From positions 1-6,351 of the forward strand of contig JAQUNT010000144.1 in NCBI GenBank assembly GCA_028717525.1: a stretch of 6,351 nucleotides of DNA, read 5' to 3'. This DNA is from Elusimicrobiota bacterium (GTDB lineage Bacteria > Elusimicrobiota > Elusimicrobia > UBA1565 > UBA9628). The notes beneath the pieces were generated by a model that ran no database searches, was not told the origin of the DNA, and saw only the letters and a program-made list of their open reading frames with translations. Numbering within the stretch: position 1 is the first letter of the stretch; each line of letters opens with the position of its first letter. Shown in pieces: positions 1-5,642 of the stretch. Both the position numbers and the translations under genes were made by a program.

Positions 1-1069
1 CGATCTGCAGGCCGGCGCGCTTGACCGCTTCGAAGAGGGTCTCCAGGACCAGGGGGTTCTTCTCCAGCATGGGCCCCATGTTGCGGTACTGCTCGGTGAC
101 CTTTACCTCGATCTTGGCCTTGGGGAAGAGCTTCTGCACCTCGGCCGCGATGCCCTCCAGGCGCTTGCGGAGGACCGCGAGGCCCTCGGTCTTGAAGTCC
201 CGGAAGAGGACCTTGAGGGTGGCCTTGCCCACCCCGCCCTCGATGATGTAGGGATGCAGGTAGGGCTGGTAGCCGTCCGTGGTCTCGGGGGCGACGTCCT
301 TGGGCGTGCGCGCCACGATCTCGCAGAGCACGCGCGTGGCGTTGACCATGACGCCCTTGGCCATGCCGGGGTGGATGTCGCGGCCGGTGACGGTCACCAC
401 CGCGCTGTCCGCGCTGAAGGTCTCCTTGTTGAGCTCGCCCGCCTTCTCGCCGTCGATGGTGTAGGCGGCCTGGGCTCCGAAGGCCTTGAGATCGAAGAAC
501 TTGGTGCCCGAGCCGACCTCCTCGTCCGGGGTGAAAGCGATGCGGATGTCGCCGTGCGGGATCTTGGGATCGCTCAGCAAAGTCTCGGCCAGGGACATGA
601 TGACGGCCACGCCGGCCTTGTCGTCGGCGCCGAGCAGGGTGGTCCCGTCCGTGGTCACGACGGTCTTGCCCACGCAGTCCTTGAGCTCCGGGTTCTCGTC
701 GGCCTTGATGACCACGGAGGGGTCGCCGGGCAGGGCGATGTCGCCGCCCTGGTAGGTGATGACCTGGGGCTTGACCCCGGCGCCGGCGACCTCGGGCGAG
801 GTGTCCACGTGAGCGATGAGGCCGATGACCGGGACCTTGCCGTAGGCCTTGTCGGAGCTGGGCAGGTTGGCCGGGATGGTGGCGAAGACGTAGCCGTGCT
901 CGTCGATCTTGGCGTCCTTGACCCCGAGGTCCTTGAGCTCGCTGACCAGCATCCGGGAGAGGTCGAGCTGCTTGGCGGTGCTGGGATAGTCCTCGACGTC
1001 GTCCTTGGACTGGGTGTCTACGGCCACGTAGCGCAGGAAGCGGTCCAGCAGGGTCTCGGTCTTCACCAT
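1..1069 (-). CDS. pepT: Peptidase T (tripeptide aminopeptidase, M20B), C-terminus cut by window edge
   Basis: Zinc-dependent cytoplasmic aminopeptidase that removes the N-terminal residue from tripeptides in the last steps of peptide breakdown. The frame gives 356 residues from the ATG at 1069. The family usually has about 410, so some 50 residues lie beyond the left edge. Visible M20 signatures are HVDTSP (H87 metal ligand, D89), LLGADDKAG (D149 bridging metal ligand), the PDEEVGSG box (E183 general base, E184 ligand), YTIDGE (D206 ligand) and IHPGMAKG (H233) in the dimerisation domain. The spacing matches E. coli PepT with an offset of 9-10 residues. The last expected zinc histidine, near residue 389, is outside the window. 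The N-terminus LLDRFLRYVAVDTQSK is typical of PepT and fixes the start. GGAGGA lies just upstream, with a short spacer. It follows the small lipoprotein-like gene after 72 bases that hold a candidate promoter of its own. Confidence 0.95.
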   Translation of the reverse strand, partial: MVKTETLLDRFLRYVAVDTQSKDDVEDYPSTAKQLDLSRMLVSELKDLGVKDAKIDEHGYVFATIPANLPSSDKAYGKVPVIGLIAHVDTSPEVAGAGVKPQVITYQGGDIALPGDPSVVIKADENPELKDCVGKTVVTTDGTTLLGADDKAGVAVIMSLAETLLSDPKIPHGDIRIAFTPDEEVGSGTKFFDLKAFGAQAAYTIDGEKAGELNKETFSADSAVVTVTGRDIHPGMAKGVMVNATRVLCEIVARTPKDVAPETTDGYQPYLHPYIIEGGVGKATLKVLFRDFKTEGLAVLRKRLEGIAAEVQKLFPKAKIEVKVTEQYRNMGPMLEKNPLVLETLFEAVKRAGLQI

Positions 1070-1096
1070 GGCTCCTCCGATAAGGGCAAGTGAGCC

Positions 1097-1126
1097 AGTC
1101 TACCTCTAAGGAGGGCGGCCTGGCAA
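1097..1126 (-). promoter_or_regulatory. Candidate sigma70-type promoter for pepT
   Basis: On the minus strand a TTGCCA -35 box (1126-1121) is followed after 18 bases by TAGACT (1102-1097). These match the consensus at 5/6 and 4/6 positions. The predicted start of transcription is near 1090, giving a leader of about 20 bases with GGAGGA before the ATG at 1069. It would let pepT be expressed apart from the protease pair upstream. Found by eye only. Confidence 0.4.
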
Positions 1127-1141
1127 GCGGGGCGGCGGAGC

Positions 1142-1405
1142 CTAGCTTTTCTTGGTCTTCTTGGCCTGCTCCAGGGACTTCTCCACCGCCTTCTTGATGT
1201 CCTCGGGCAGGCCTTCGCCCTTCTCGAAGTCCTTGGGAGGCTCGATCTTCTCGGCCGGGAAATCGGCCGGCTTGCGCTTCGCGTCGAAGGTCTCGGGGAC
1301 GGGCGCCATGGAACGGACCTCCTGGGGCTTGGCTTTGCAGGTGCAGGCCGCCGGCGCCAGGCACAGGGCCAGGATTGCCGGCGGCCAGAAGCGCGGGAGC
1401 TTCAC
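1142..1405 (-). CDS. Small exported, possibly lipoprotein, coupled to the S41 protease
   Basis: I do not recognise this 87-residue protein. It starts with GTG at 1405, and the GTGA overlaps the TGA stop of the S41 protease, so translation is probably coupled; no good Shine-Dalgarno is visible. Residues 1-20 form a signal peptide (K2 and R5, then a hydrophobic stretch from 8 to 20), followed by C21 and C23. The cleavage context LAPAAC resembles a lipobox but has Pro at -3, so lipidation is uncertain and ordinary signal peptidase cleavage is an alternative. The mature part is short, highly charged and Lys/Glu/Pro-rich, with a C-terminal stretch (about 68-87) likely to be helical and ending in KKTKKS. 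It has no enzyme motif. Position and coupling suggest that it works with the protease as a partner, tether or substrate adaptor, which is inference only. Confidence 0.7.
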   Translation of the reverse strand: MKLPRFWPPAILALCLAPAACTCKAKPQEVRSMAPVPETFDAKRKPADFPAEKIEPPKDFEKGEGLPEDIKKAVEKSLEQAKKTKKS

Positions 1406-2904
1406 TGGGAGAGCAGTTCCAGGCCCTTCTGCAGGACCGGGTCCGGCACCGGGGCGCCGTCCGGGGCCGCGCCCTGGACCTCGCGGTAGAGCTGCTTCAT
1501 GATCGCGCGCTCAGCCTCCTCGCTCATGACGATGAGGTAGTCCGGCACGACGCCGCCCGTGCCCTGGATTTTCTCCTTGGTCACGGGGTCATGAGAGGCG
1601 TCGATGCTGCGGTCGCGCGGGGTGTACCAGCGGCCGATGGTGAGCTTGAGCGCCCGGCCCTGCCGGTCCGGGACAATCGACTGCATGGTGCCCTTGCCGT
1701 AGGAGCGGCTGCCCACGATGACCGGGCCGCGCACGTCCTGGAAGGCTCCGGCCAGGATCTCGCTGGCCGAGGCCGAGCCGCCGTTGACCAGGACCACCAC
1801 GGGCATGTCGAGGAAGCGGCCGTTGCCGTCGGTCACGTTGGTGTACATGACCTGGCCCTGGCGCTTGAAGCTGACGATGGCCTGCCGGTCCTTCATGAAC
1901 TCGGAGACGATGGAAGAGACGGAGTCCACCGTGCCGCCGGGGTTGGCGCGCACGTCGATGACCAGCTTCCGGGCGCCCTTCTCCTTGAGCGCCGCGATGG
2001 CCGCGATGATCTCCTTGTCGCAGTCCGGGCTGAACTGGCCCCAGTACACGTAGCCGACGCCCGGGGCGGCCATCTTGGAGTAGACGTTGCGGGTGGTGAC
2101 CTGGCCGCGGACGATCTTGATGGGGGCCAGGAGCTGGCCCTGGCGCTGGACCTGGACGTTCACCGCCACGCCCTCCTTGCCCAGGGTCTTCTTGATGACC
2201 TCCTCGGATGTGTTGACCGCGGTGCCGTCCACGTTGACGATCTTGTCGCCGGCCTTCAGGCCGGCCTTCTCAGCCGGACCGCCGGGCACGAGCATATCGA
2301 TGGTCCCGTCCTCCTTGAGGATGGCTCCGATGCCCACGAAGGAGTTGTTCGAGCTGTCCCGGAACTGCTTGAACTCCTCCTGGTCCCAGTACACGGAGAA
2401 GGGGTCCAGCATCTTGCCCATGGCGACCTTGATCATGGCGTTGGCCGTATGTTCCCAATCCTTGGTCTTGGAGTACTCCCGGGCTGCGGTCATGTTCATG
2501 TCCGCGATGGCCTTGTCCCAGACCTCCTTGGGGATGGTGTCCACGTAGTTCTGGTCGATGGCTACGCAGTTGCCCAGGACCCGCATCACGTCCTCCTCGC
2601 GCAGGCGCAGGGTCACCTTGCCGGGCTTGGTGCCGCGCGGGAAGGTGGCGACCTCGGCCGCGATCATGCCCCGGGTCAGGAGCTCGATCTGCTCATCGGT
2701 CAAAGTGGGGGGCGGGAGCTGGCTGGGGTCCTGGTAGCCGGGATTGGGGACCTGCCTGAAGGCGGCCTGCATGAAGACCGGGGCGCCGGGGCCGGCCGAG
2801 GGCACCTCCGAGGGGTTGGACTGCACCCACTGCATGAGGCCTTGGGCCGCGGCCAGCTGCGGGGCGAGGCAGAGGACGAGGGCCAGCTTCAGGTTCTTGC
2901 TCAT
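1402..2904 (-). CDS. S41-family C-terminal processing peptidase (CtpA/Prc-like)
   Basis: Periplasmic serine protease of the tail-specific family, which degrades or trims proteins from their C-termini. The 500 residues from the ATG at 2904 begin with a signal peptide (MSKNLKLALVLCLAPQLAAA, likely cleaved after AAA at 18-20). A helical N-terminal region follows, then a PDZ domain (about 185-255, with GIGAIL and GGPAEKAGLKAGDKIVNVDG parts), then the catalytic core. The Ser/Lys dyad is S379 in GGSASASE and K404 in SYGKGTMQ, with Q408 four residues later; the 25-residue Ser-Lys spacing and the K+4 Gln match E. coli Prc. VIDVRANPGG (315-324) is the usual core strand motif. The catalytic residues are intact. 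The frame stays open to a TTG at 2946, but only the 2904 start puts the signal peptide at the N-terminus. It ends coupled to the small exported protein and follows the repeat protein gene by 90 bases. Confidence 0.93.
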   Translation of the reverse strand: MSKNLKLALVLCLAPQLAAAQGLMQWVQSNPSEVPSAGPGAPVFMQAAFRQVPNPGYQDPSQLPPPTLTDEQIELLTRGMIAAEVATFPRGTKPGKVTLRLREEDVMRVLGNCVAIDQNYVDTIPKEVWDKAIADMNMTAAREYSKTKDWEHTANAMIKVAMGKMLDPFSVYWDQEEFKQFRDSSNNSFVGIGAILKEDGTIDMLVPGGPAEKAGLKAGDKIVNVDGTAVNTSEEVIKKTLGKEGVAVNVQVQRQGQLLAPIKIVRGQVTTRNVYSKMAAPGVGYVYWGQFSPDCDKEIIAAIAALKEKGARKLVIDVRANPGGTVDSVSSIVSEFMKDRQAIVSFKRQGQVMYTNVTDGNGRFLDMPVVVLVNGGSASASEILAGAFQDVRGPVIVGSRSYGKGTMQSIVPDRQGRALKLTIGRWYTPRDRSIDASHDPVTKEKIQGTGGVVPDYLIVMSEEAERAIMKQLYREVQGAAPDGAPVPDPVLQKGLELLSQ

Positions 2905-2915
2905 GCTATGAGGAT

Positions 2916-2946
2916 ATGATATGGGCGGACCCAGCGCATGAGGCAA
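2916..2946 (-). promoter_or_regulatory. Weak candidate promoter before the S41 protease
   Basis: On the minus strand TATCAT (2921-2916, 5/6 to the -10 consensus) lies 19 bases after TTGCCT (2946-2941). The spacing is longer than ideal. Transcription would start only about 4-5 bases before the ATG at 2904. No Shine-Dalgarno is present there, which would fit a near-leaderless message. Read-through from the gene upstream is the alternative. Confidence 0.25.
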
Positions 2947-2962
2947 AGGAAGGGCCAGGGCC

Positions 2963-2982
2963 TAGGACCTTGGGCCTACGCC
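2963..2982. repeat. Copy 1 of the TAGGACYTTGGGCCTAYGCC motif
   Basis: The 20 bases TAGGACCTTGGGCCTACGCC match copy 2 at 3713-3732 at 18 of 20 positions. This copy lies 12 bases after the stop codon of the exported repeat protein gene on the minus strand. It includes an imperfect palindrome (CCTAGGACCTTGG) at 2962-2974. Its role is unknown; a short intergenic repeat, operator or weak terminator part are all possible. Confidence 0.6.
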
Positions 2983-2994
2983 CGCCCGGGGAGG

Positions 2995-3627
2995 CTACTT
3001 GGGCTGCGCCGGGGCCGGCGCGGGCCGGTCCAGCTCGGACTCCAGGACCGCGATGAACACGCCCAGCACGGCCAGGGACTTCCGGCCGAACCGGTCCGTG
3101 CGGATATCGCCCGAGCAGTCGGCCGTGGTCCCGAACTTGCGCACGTCGATGCTCATGCCGGACTCCCAGACGCTGAAGCTCCCGGGCGCGCCCGAGGGCC
3201 GCAGGTCGATGTCGATGTGCCGTGAGCCTTCGGCCTCGTCCACGAAGCCGGTGATCTCGTAGCCGGAGGCGCCGCGCGGCCGCAGGTCCACGCTCAGGCC
3301 GCCGCCCCAGATCCTCCAGGAGCCGTCGTTCTGGGCCTCGACCCGGCCGGTCAGGTAGCGGCCGTCCACGGTGCCGGAGAAGCGGAAGTCCTTGCCGCTG
3401 GATTCGCGGCTCGCCTCCAGGTCGATCTTGTTGAAGGTGTCCCGGATGTCGTAGCGGGTGCCCTCGAAGTAGCCGTACACCTCCATGTCGACCCGCAGGC
3501 TCTCGCTCTGCGCGAACACCTTCTCCGTGATGGAGGACAGCGACGGCAGCTCCGGCAGCCCCTGGTCCAGGGCGAGCGTCCACGAAGGCAGGCAGGCGAA
3601 GACGGCGGCGAAGGCGGTTCTCAGCAT
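2995..3627 (-). CDS. Unrecognised exported protein with an internal beta-rich repeat
   Basis: I do not recognise this 210-residue protein. A signal peptide covers residues 1-19 (MLRTAFAAVFACLPSWTLA), so it is probably periplasmic or outer-membrane associated. The mature part is rich in alternating polar and hydrophobic residues, as in beta strands. It contains a visible repeat: GSWRIWGGGLSVDLRPRG (102-119) and GSFSVWESGMSIDVRKFG (149-166) share the pattern GS-aromatic-x-I/V-W-x-x-G-L/M-S-V/I-D-L/V-R-x-x-G. The period is about 47 residues, and each is preceded by a strand ending in G-x-VD. A hydrophobic helix-like stretch lies at 184-197, followed by a Pro/Ala tail. There is one cysteine, C171, in the mature part. 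The start at 3627 is chosen over the ATG at 3660 because GGAGAT precedes it and the signal peptide then starts at Met1; the extra 11 residues from 3660 do not look like a signal peptide. The neighbour downstream is the S41 protease, which suggests envelope work but no specific function. Confidence 0.8.
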   Translation of the reverse strand: MLRTAFAAVFACLPSWTLALDQGLPELPSLSSITEKVFAQSESLRVDMEVYGYFEGTRYDIRDTFNKIDLEASRESSGKDFRFSGTVDGRYLTGRVEAQNDGSWRIWGGGLSVDLRPRGASGYEITGFVDEAEGSRHIDIDLRPSGAPGSFSVWESGMSIDVRKFGTTADCSGDIRTDRFGRKSLAVLGVFIAVLESELDRPAPAPAQPK

Positions 3628-3631
3628 GGAT

Positions 3632-3637
3632 ATCTCC
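3632..3637 (-). promoter_or_regulatory. Ribosome binding site that decides the start at 3627
   Basis: GGAGAT on the minus strand stands 4 bases before the ATG at 3627. The ATG at 3660 has no such site and would lie within a few bases of the predicted -10 box, upstream of the predicted transcription start. Confidence 0.6.
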
Positions 3638-3660
3638 GTGCGCGCAACGGCGCACGGCAT

Positions 3661-3689
3661 AGTGTATAGGGGGAGCCCCTACTTGGCAA
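3661..3689 (-). promoter_or_regulatory. Candidate sigma70-type promoter for the exported repeat protein
   Basis: On the minus strand TTGCCA (3689-3684) is followed after 17 bases by TACACT (3666-3661). An overlapping TATACA (3668-3663) at 15 bases is less well spaced. The predicted transcription start is near 3653, giving a leader of about 26 bases to the ATG at 3627. The spacer contains the inverted repeat TAGGGG/CCCCTA. The -35 sequence is the same as that proposed for pepT. Confidence 0.4.
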
Positions 3690-3708
3690 AGGACTTTTGG
3701 GTAAGCCC
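3689..3708. repeat. Copy 3 (degenerate) of the AGGACTTTGGG motif
   Basis: AAGGACTTTTGGGTAAGCCC shares the core AGGACTTT(T)GGG with copy 2, which begins 24 bases further along in the same orientation. Its left end touches the proposed -35 box of the exported repeat protein gene. Similarity outside the core is weak. Confidence 0.4.
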
Positions 3709-3712
3709 GGAT

Positions 3713-3732
3713 TAGGACTTTGGGCCTATGCC
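3713..3732. repeat. Copy 2 of the TAGGACYTTGGGCCTAYGCC motif
   Basis: TAGGACTTTGGGCCTATGCC matches copy 1 at 18 of 20 positions in the same orientation, 750 bases away. It covers the TAG stop codon (3726-3728) and last codon of the aldolase gene. Both good copies therefore sit at the 3' ends of minus-strand genes. No T-run follows on the minus strand, so it is not a classical terminator. Confidence 0.6.
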
Positions 3733-4418
3733 TTCTGCGCCCCGGCGCGGTAGCGGACCGCGGCCTCGTTCAAGGCGCGCAGCTGCTCCGGGGCGAGCAG
3801 GTTCTGCTGGCCCGCGACCAAGGTCCCCAGCACGATCTCCGCGAAGTGCTCCACCAGCTCCATCTTGCCGTGGGCGTCGAAGAGGTCGTTCCCATAGGCC
3901 ACGACGCCATGGTTCGCCATGAGCAAGGCGCTGTGATGCGGCACCAGGTAGGCCATGGCCGCGGCCAGGTCCGGGGTGCCGGGGGTGCCGTACCGGGCCA
4001 GGGGCACGGAGCCCAGGGCCTGGGAGAACTCGCTGGCGATGGGCTGGTCCAGGGCGATGCCGGCGCAGGCGAAGGCCGTGGCCTTGGGCGGATGGGCGTG
4101 AACCACGGCCCGGACGTCCGGCCGCAGCTTGTAGATGAGCAGGTGCATCTGCTTCTCGGAGGAGGCGTTGCGGCGGCCGAAGCGGTGCCGCCCCTCGGGA
4201 GAGATGACGGCCAGGTCCTCGGGCTTCATGTCGCCCTTGGAGACCCCCGTAGGCGTCATCAGGATGCGGCTTTCGTCCAGGCGCACCGAGAGGTTGCCGG
4301 AGGTGGCCGGGCAGAAGCCCTTCTCGAAGAGGAGGCGGCCGTACTTGACCAGGTCGGCGCGGTGCTGGGCGTCGGTCTTGACCATCTTCGACAAGTCTAC
4401 CAATTTGGGCCCGGCCAT
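3726..4418 (-). CDS. Class II aldolase/adducin family protein (FucA/AraD-like)
   Basis: Zinc-dependent enzyme of the family that includes L-fuculose-phosphate aldolase, ribulose-5-phosphate 4-epimerase and methylthioribulose-1-phosphate dehydratase. It is 230 residues long, normal for the family, and cytoplasmic with no signal peptide. Visible landmarks are the phosphate-binding ATSGNLSVRL (38-47) and TPTG (55-58), the catalytic acid E88 in ASSEKQMH, zinc ligands H107 and H109 in VVHAHPP, and the third zinc histidine H170 in LLMANHGVVAYG. The layout looks like an active FucA-type aldolase, but the exact sugar phosphate cannot be read from the sequence. The ATG at 4418 is preceded by GGAAG with a 4-base gap. 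An in-frame ATG at 4385 is a less likely start. It is transcribed divergently from the ECF sigma gene, with only 38 bases between the two start codons, and the proposed ECF -35 box covers its start codon. Confidence 0.9.
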   Translation of the reverse strand: MAGPKLVDLSKMVKTDAQHRADLVKYGRLLFEKGFCPATSGNLSVRLDESRILMTPTGVSKGDMKPEDLAVISPEGRHRFGRRNASSEKQMHLLIYKLRPDVRAVVHAHPPKATAFACAGIALDQPIASEFSQALGSVPLARYGTPGTPDLAAAMAYLVPHHSALLMANHGVVAYGNDLFDAHGKMELVEHFAEIVLGTLVAGQQNLLAPEQLRALNEAAVRYRAGAQKA

Positions 4419-4444
4419 GAAACTTCCGGAGCGGTTATTTCGTA
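4418..4444 (+). promoter_or_regulatory. ECF-type promoter P1 before the sigma factor gene
   Basis: TGAAAC (4418-4423), a 17-base spacer and CGTA (4441-4444) resemble ECF sigma promoters with an AAC-containing -35 and a CGT-containing -10; the Bacillus sigmaW consensus is TGAAAC-N16-CGTA. The same arrangement recurs at 5012-5038. Transcription would start near 4450-4452, only about 5-7 bases before the sigma gene ATG at 4457. The -35 box begins on the last base of the divergent aldolase start codon. This fits autoregulation, as is common for ECF sigma factors. Confidence 0.65.
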
Positions 4445-4456
4445 AGCTTTAGCGGG

Positions 4457-5014
4457 ATGGAAGCGCGCTCCGACCAAGAACTGGTCCTGGCCTGCCTGGT
4501 GGGCCAGGCCGAGGCCTTCGAGGCCTTGCTGGGACGCTACCAGGTGCGGGTGTTCAGCTTCCTCATGAGGATGGCCGGCAACGCCTCCGACGCGGAGGAC
4601 CTCTGCCAGGAGACCTTCCTCAAGGCCTTCGAGAACCTGGAGGCCTACGACCGGCAGCGGCCCCTGGGCTCCTGGCTGCTGGCCGTGGCGCACAACACGG
4701 CGGTGGATTTCCTGCGCGCCCGCAAGCCCGCGGGATCCCTGGACGACGAGGACGAGACCGTGGAGCTCTGCGACCCGGCGCAGTCCGTGGAGGGCGCCGC
4801 GCAGGCGGCCTGGGACCAGCAGACCATGGAGCGGGTGCTGGCCGAGTTGCCCCCCATCTACAGGGAGGCCCTGGTCCTGCGCCACCACGAGGGCCTCGAC
4901 TACGCGAGCCTGGCCGAGGTGCTCCAGGTGCCCGAAGGCACGGCCAAGATCCGGCTGTTCCGCGGCCGGGAGCTGCTGCGCCGCAAGCTCGCGGCGCTGG
5001 GCTATGGGGCATGA
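4457..5014 (+). CDS. ECF-family RNA polymerase sigma factor (RpoE/SigW-like)
   Basis: Alternative sigma factor that directs RNA polymerase to stress or envelope promoters. Its 185 residues fit the ECF group, with only regions 2 and 4. Region 2 spans about 22-90 and includes the core-binding and -10 recognition part DAEDLCQETFLKAF (45-58) and SWLLAVAHNTAVDFLR (72-87). An acidic linker (95-104) follows. Region 4 spans about 124-178, with LPPIYREALVLRHHEGLDYA and the helix-turn-helix ending GTAKIRLFRGRELLRR (161-176). The start SDQELVLACLVGQAEAFEALL is typical of ECF N-termini, so the ATG at 4457 is convincing even though no clear Shine-Dalgarno precedes it. The anti-sigma gene follows after 43 bases that hold a second ECF-like promoter. 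No C-terminal extension is present. Confidence 0.95.
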   Translation: MEARSDQELVLACLVGQAEAFEALLGRYQVRVFSFLMRMAGNASDAEDLCQETFLKAFENLEAYDRQRPLGSWLLAVAHNTAVDFLRARKPAGSLDDEDETVELCDPAQSVEGAAQAAWDQQTMERVLAELPPIYREALVLRHHEGLDYASLAEVLQVPEGTAKIRLFRGRELLRRKLAALGYGA

Positions 5015-5038
5015 AACTTTTTCGGGCTCTGGTCCGTA
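5012..5038 (+). promoter_or_regulatory. ECF-type promoter P2 before the anti-sigma gene
   Basis: TGAAAC (5012-5017), 17 bases and CGTA (5035-5038) repeat P1 exactly in boxes and spacing, and the ten bases CATGAAACTT are identical in both. The first three bases of the -35 box are the TGA stop codon of the sigma gene. Transcription would start near 5045, leaving a short leader with GAGGA before the ATG at 5058. It would give the anti-sigma and beta-helix genes a separate, sigma-dependent transcript. Confidence 0.65.
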
Positions 5039-5057
5039 TACCTAGCTGAGGATCGAC

Positions 5058-5642
5058 ATGGACTGCAAGGAAGCGGCCTTCAAGATGCAGGAGTTCCTCG
5101 ACCGGGCCCTGGACGCCGAGGAGGCTGAGCTCCTGCGCGCGCATCTGGCCGCCTGCGCCGCCTGCGGCCGGGCCTTCCGGAACTTCGCCGCGGCGGCGAG
5201 GTCCCTGGCCGCCCTGCCTGCCTACGGCCTGGCGCCGGAGTCCCGGGCGCGCATCCTGCAGGCCTGGGCCGCGCGGCGCCGGAGCAAGGCCTGGCTGCTC
5301 TGGGTATCGGTGTCGGGCCTGGCCTTGGTCTCCAGCGGCCTGGCTTTCGGGCTGTGGCTCCTGGACCGCGGCCTGACCTTGCAGAACGGCATGGCCGCGC
5401 TGGACCTGGTCCGCCACCCCGAGGCGGCCCTGGGCATGCTGCGCCTGGAGTTGCTGGACAAGTGCGTCAGCCTGGGCCGATTGTGGTCGGCCGGCCCGGC
5501 CTGGCTCAAGCCCTCCTTGCTGGGACTGACCGGGGGCACGGCTTTGACCCTGGTCCTCTTCGCCGTGATGGCCTCGATACTCTTGATGATCTCGCTCATC
5601 GACCGGGTGCGCCCGGAGCCGGAACTTGGGAGGTACTTATGA
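5058..5642 (+). CDS. zf-HC2 (ZAS) membrane anti-sigma factor
   Basis: Probably binds and holds inactive the ECF sigma factor encoded just upstream. The 194-residue protein opens with a zinc-binding anti-sigma domain: C3 and the H29-x3-C33-x2-C36 motif (AHLAACAACGRAF), all standard zf-HC2 ligands. A membrane segment covers about 78-102 and a second about 153-181, with a likely periplasmic loop of about 48 residues between them (lone cysteine C136) and a short C-terminal tail inside. Many single-pass relatives lack the second segment. The start at 5058 has GAGGA five bases upstream. The gene ends in an ATGA overlap with the beta-helix gene, so the two are translationally coupled. Release of the sigma factor could follow a redox change, conformational signal or proteolysis; the sequence does not decide which. 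Confidence 0.88.
   Translation: MDCKEAAFKMQEFLDRALDAEEAELLRAHLAACAACGRAFRNFAAAARSLAALPAYGLAPESRARILQAWAARRRSKAWLLWVSVSGLALVSSGLAFGLWLLDRGLTLQNGMAALDLVRHPEAALGMLRLELLDKCVSLGRLWSAGPAWLKPSLLGLTGGTALTLVLFAVMASILLMISLIDRVRPEPELGRYL
5628..5633 (+). promoter_or_regulatory. Strong ribosome binding site for the beta-helix gene
   Basis: GGGAGG lies five bases before the ATG at 5639, inside the end of the anti-sigma gene. It is the best Shine-Dalgarno in the window, and together with the ATGA overlap it fixes the start of the next gene. Confidence 0.7.

Noticed and set aside
254..1093. Long plus-strand open frame opposite pepT
   Set aside because: The translation is a Gly/Val/His/Asp-rich low-complexity string typical of the complement of a GC-rich gene, while the minus strand encodes a full PepT with all expected active-site motifs.
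1070..1141. Possible terminator between the small exported protein gene and pepT
   Set aside because: Only short, weak GC-rich pairings are visible and no T-run follows on the minus strand.
1375..2919. Long plus-strand open frame opposite the S41 protease
   Set aside because: It mirrors the protease almost end to end, is Asp/His/Leu-rich without any motif, and has no plausible ribosome site. The minus-strand catalytic residues are intact.
2902..2946. Upstream TTG start for the S41 protease at 2946
   Set aside because: It would add 14 residues ahead of a well-formed signal peptide and lacks a ribosome site; the ATG at 2904 is preferred.
3625..3660. Upstream ATG for the exported repeat protein at 3660
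   Set aside because: It has no ribosome site, lies at the proposed -10 box and would place 11 extra residues before the signal peptide. The ATG at 3627 has GGAGAT upstream.
3720..4445. Plus-strand open frame opposite the aldolase
   Set aside because: Shadow frame with biased composition; the minus-strand frame carries the zinc and catalytic residues of the class II aldolase family.
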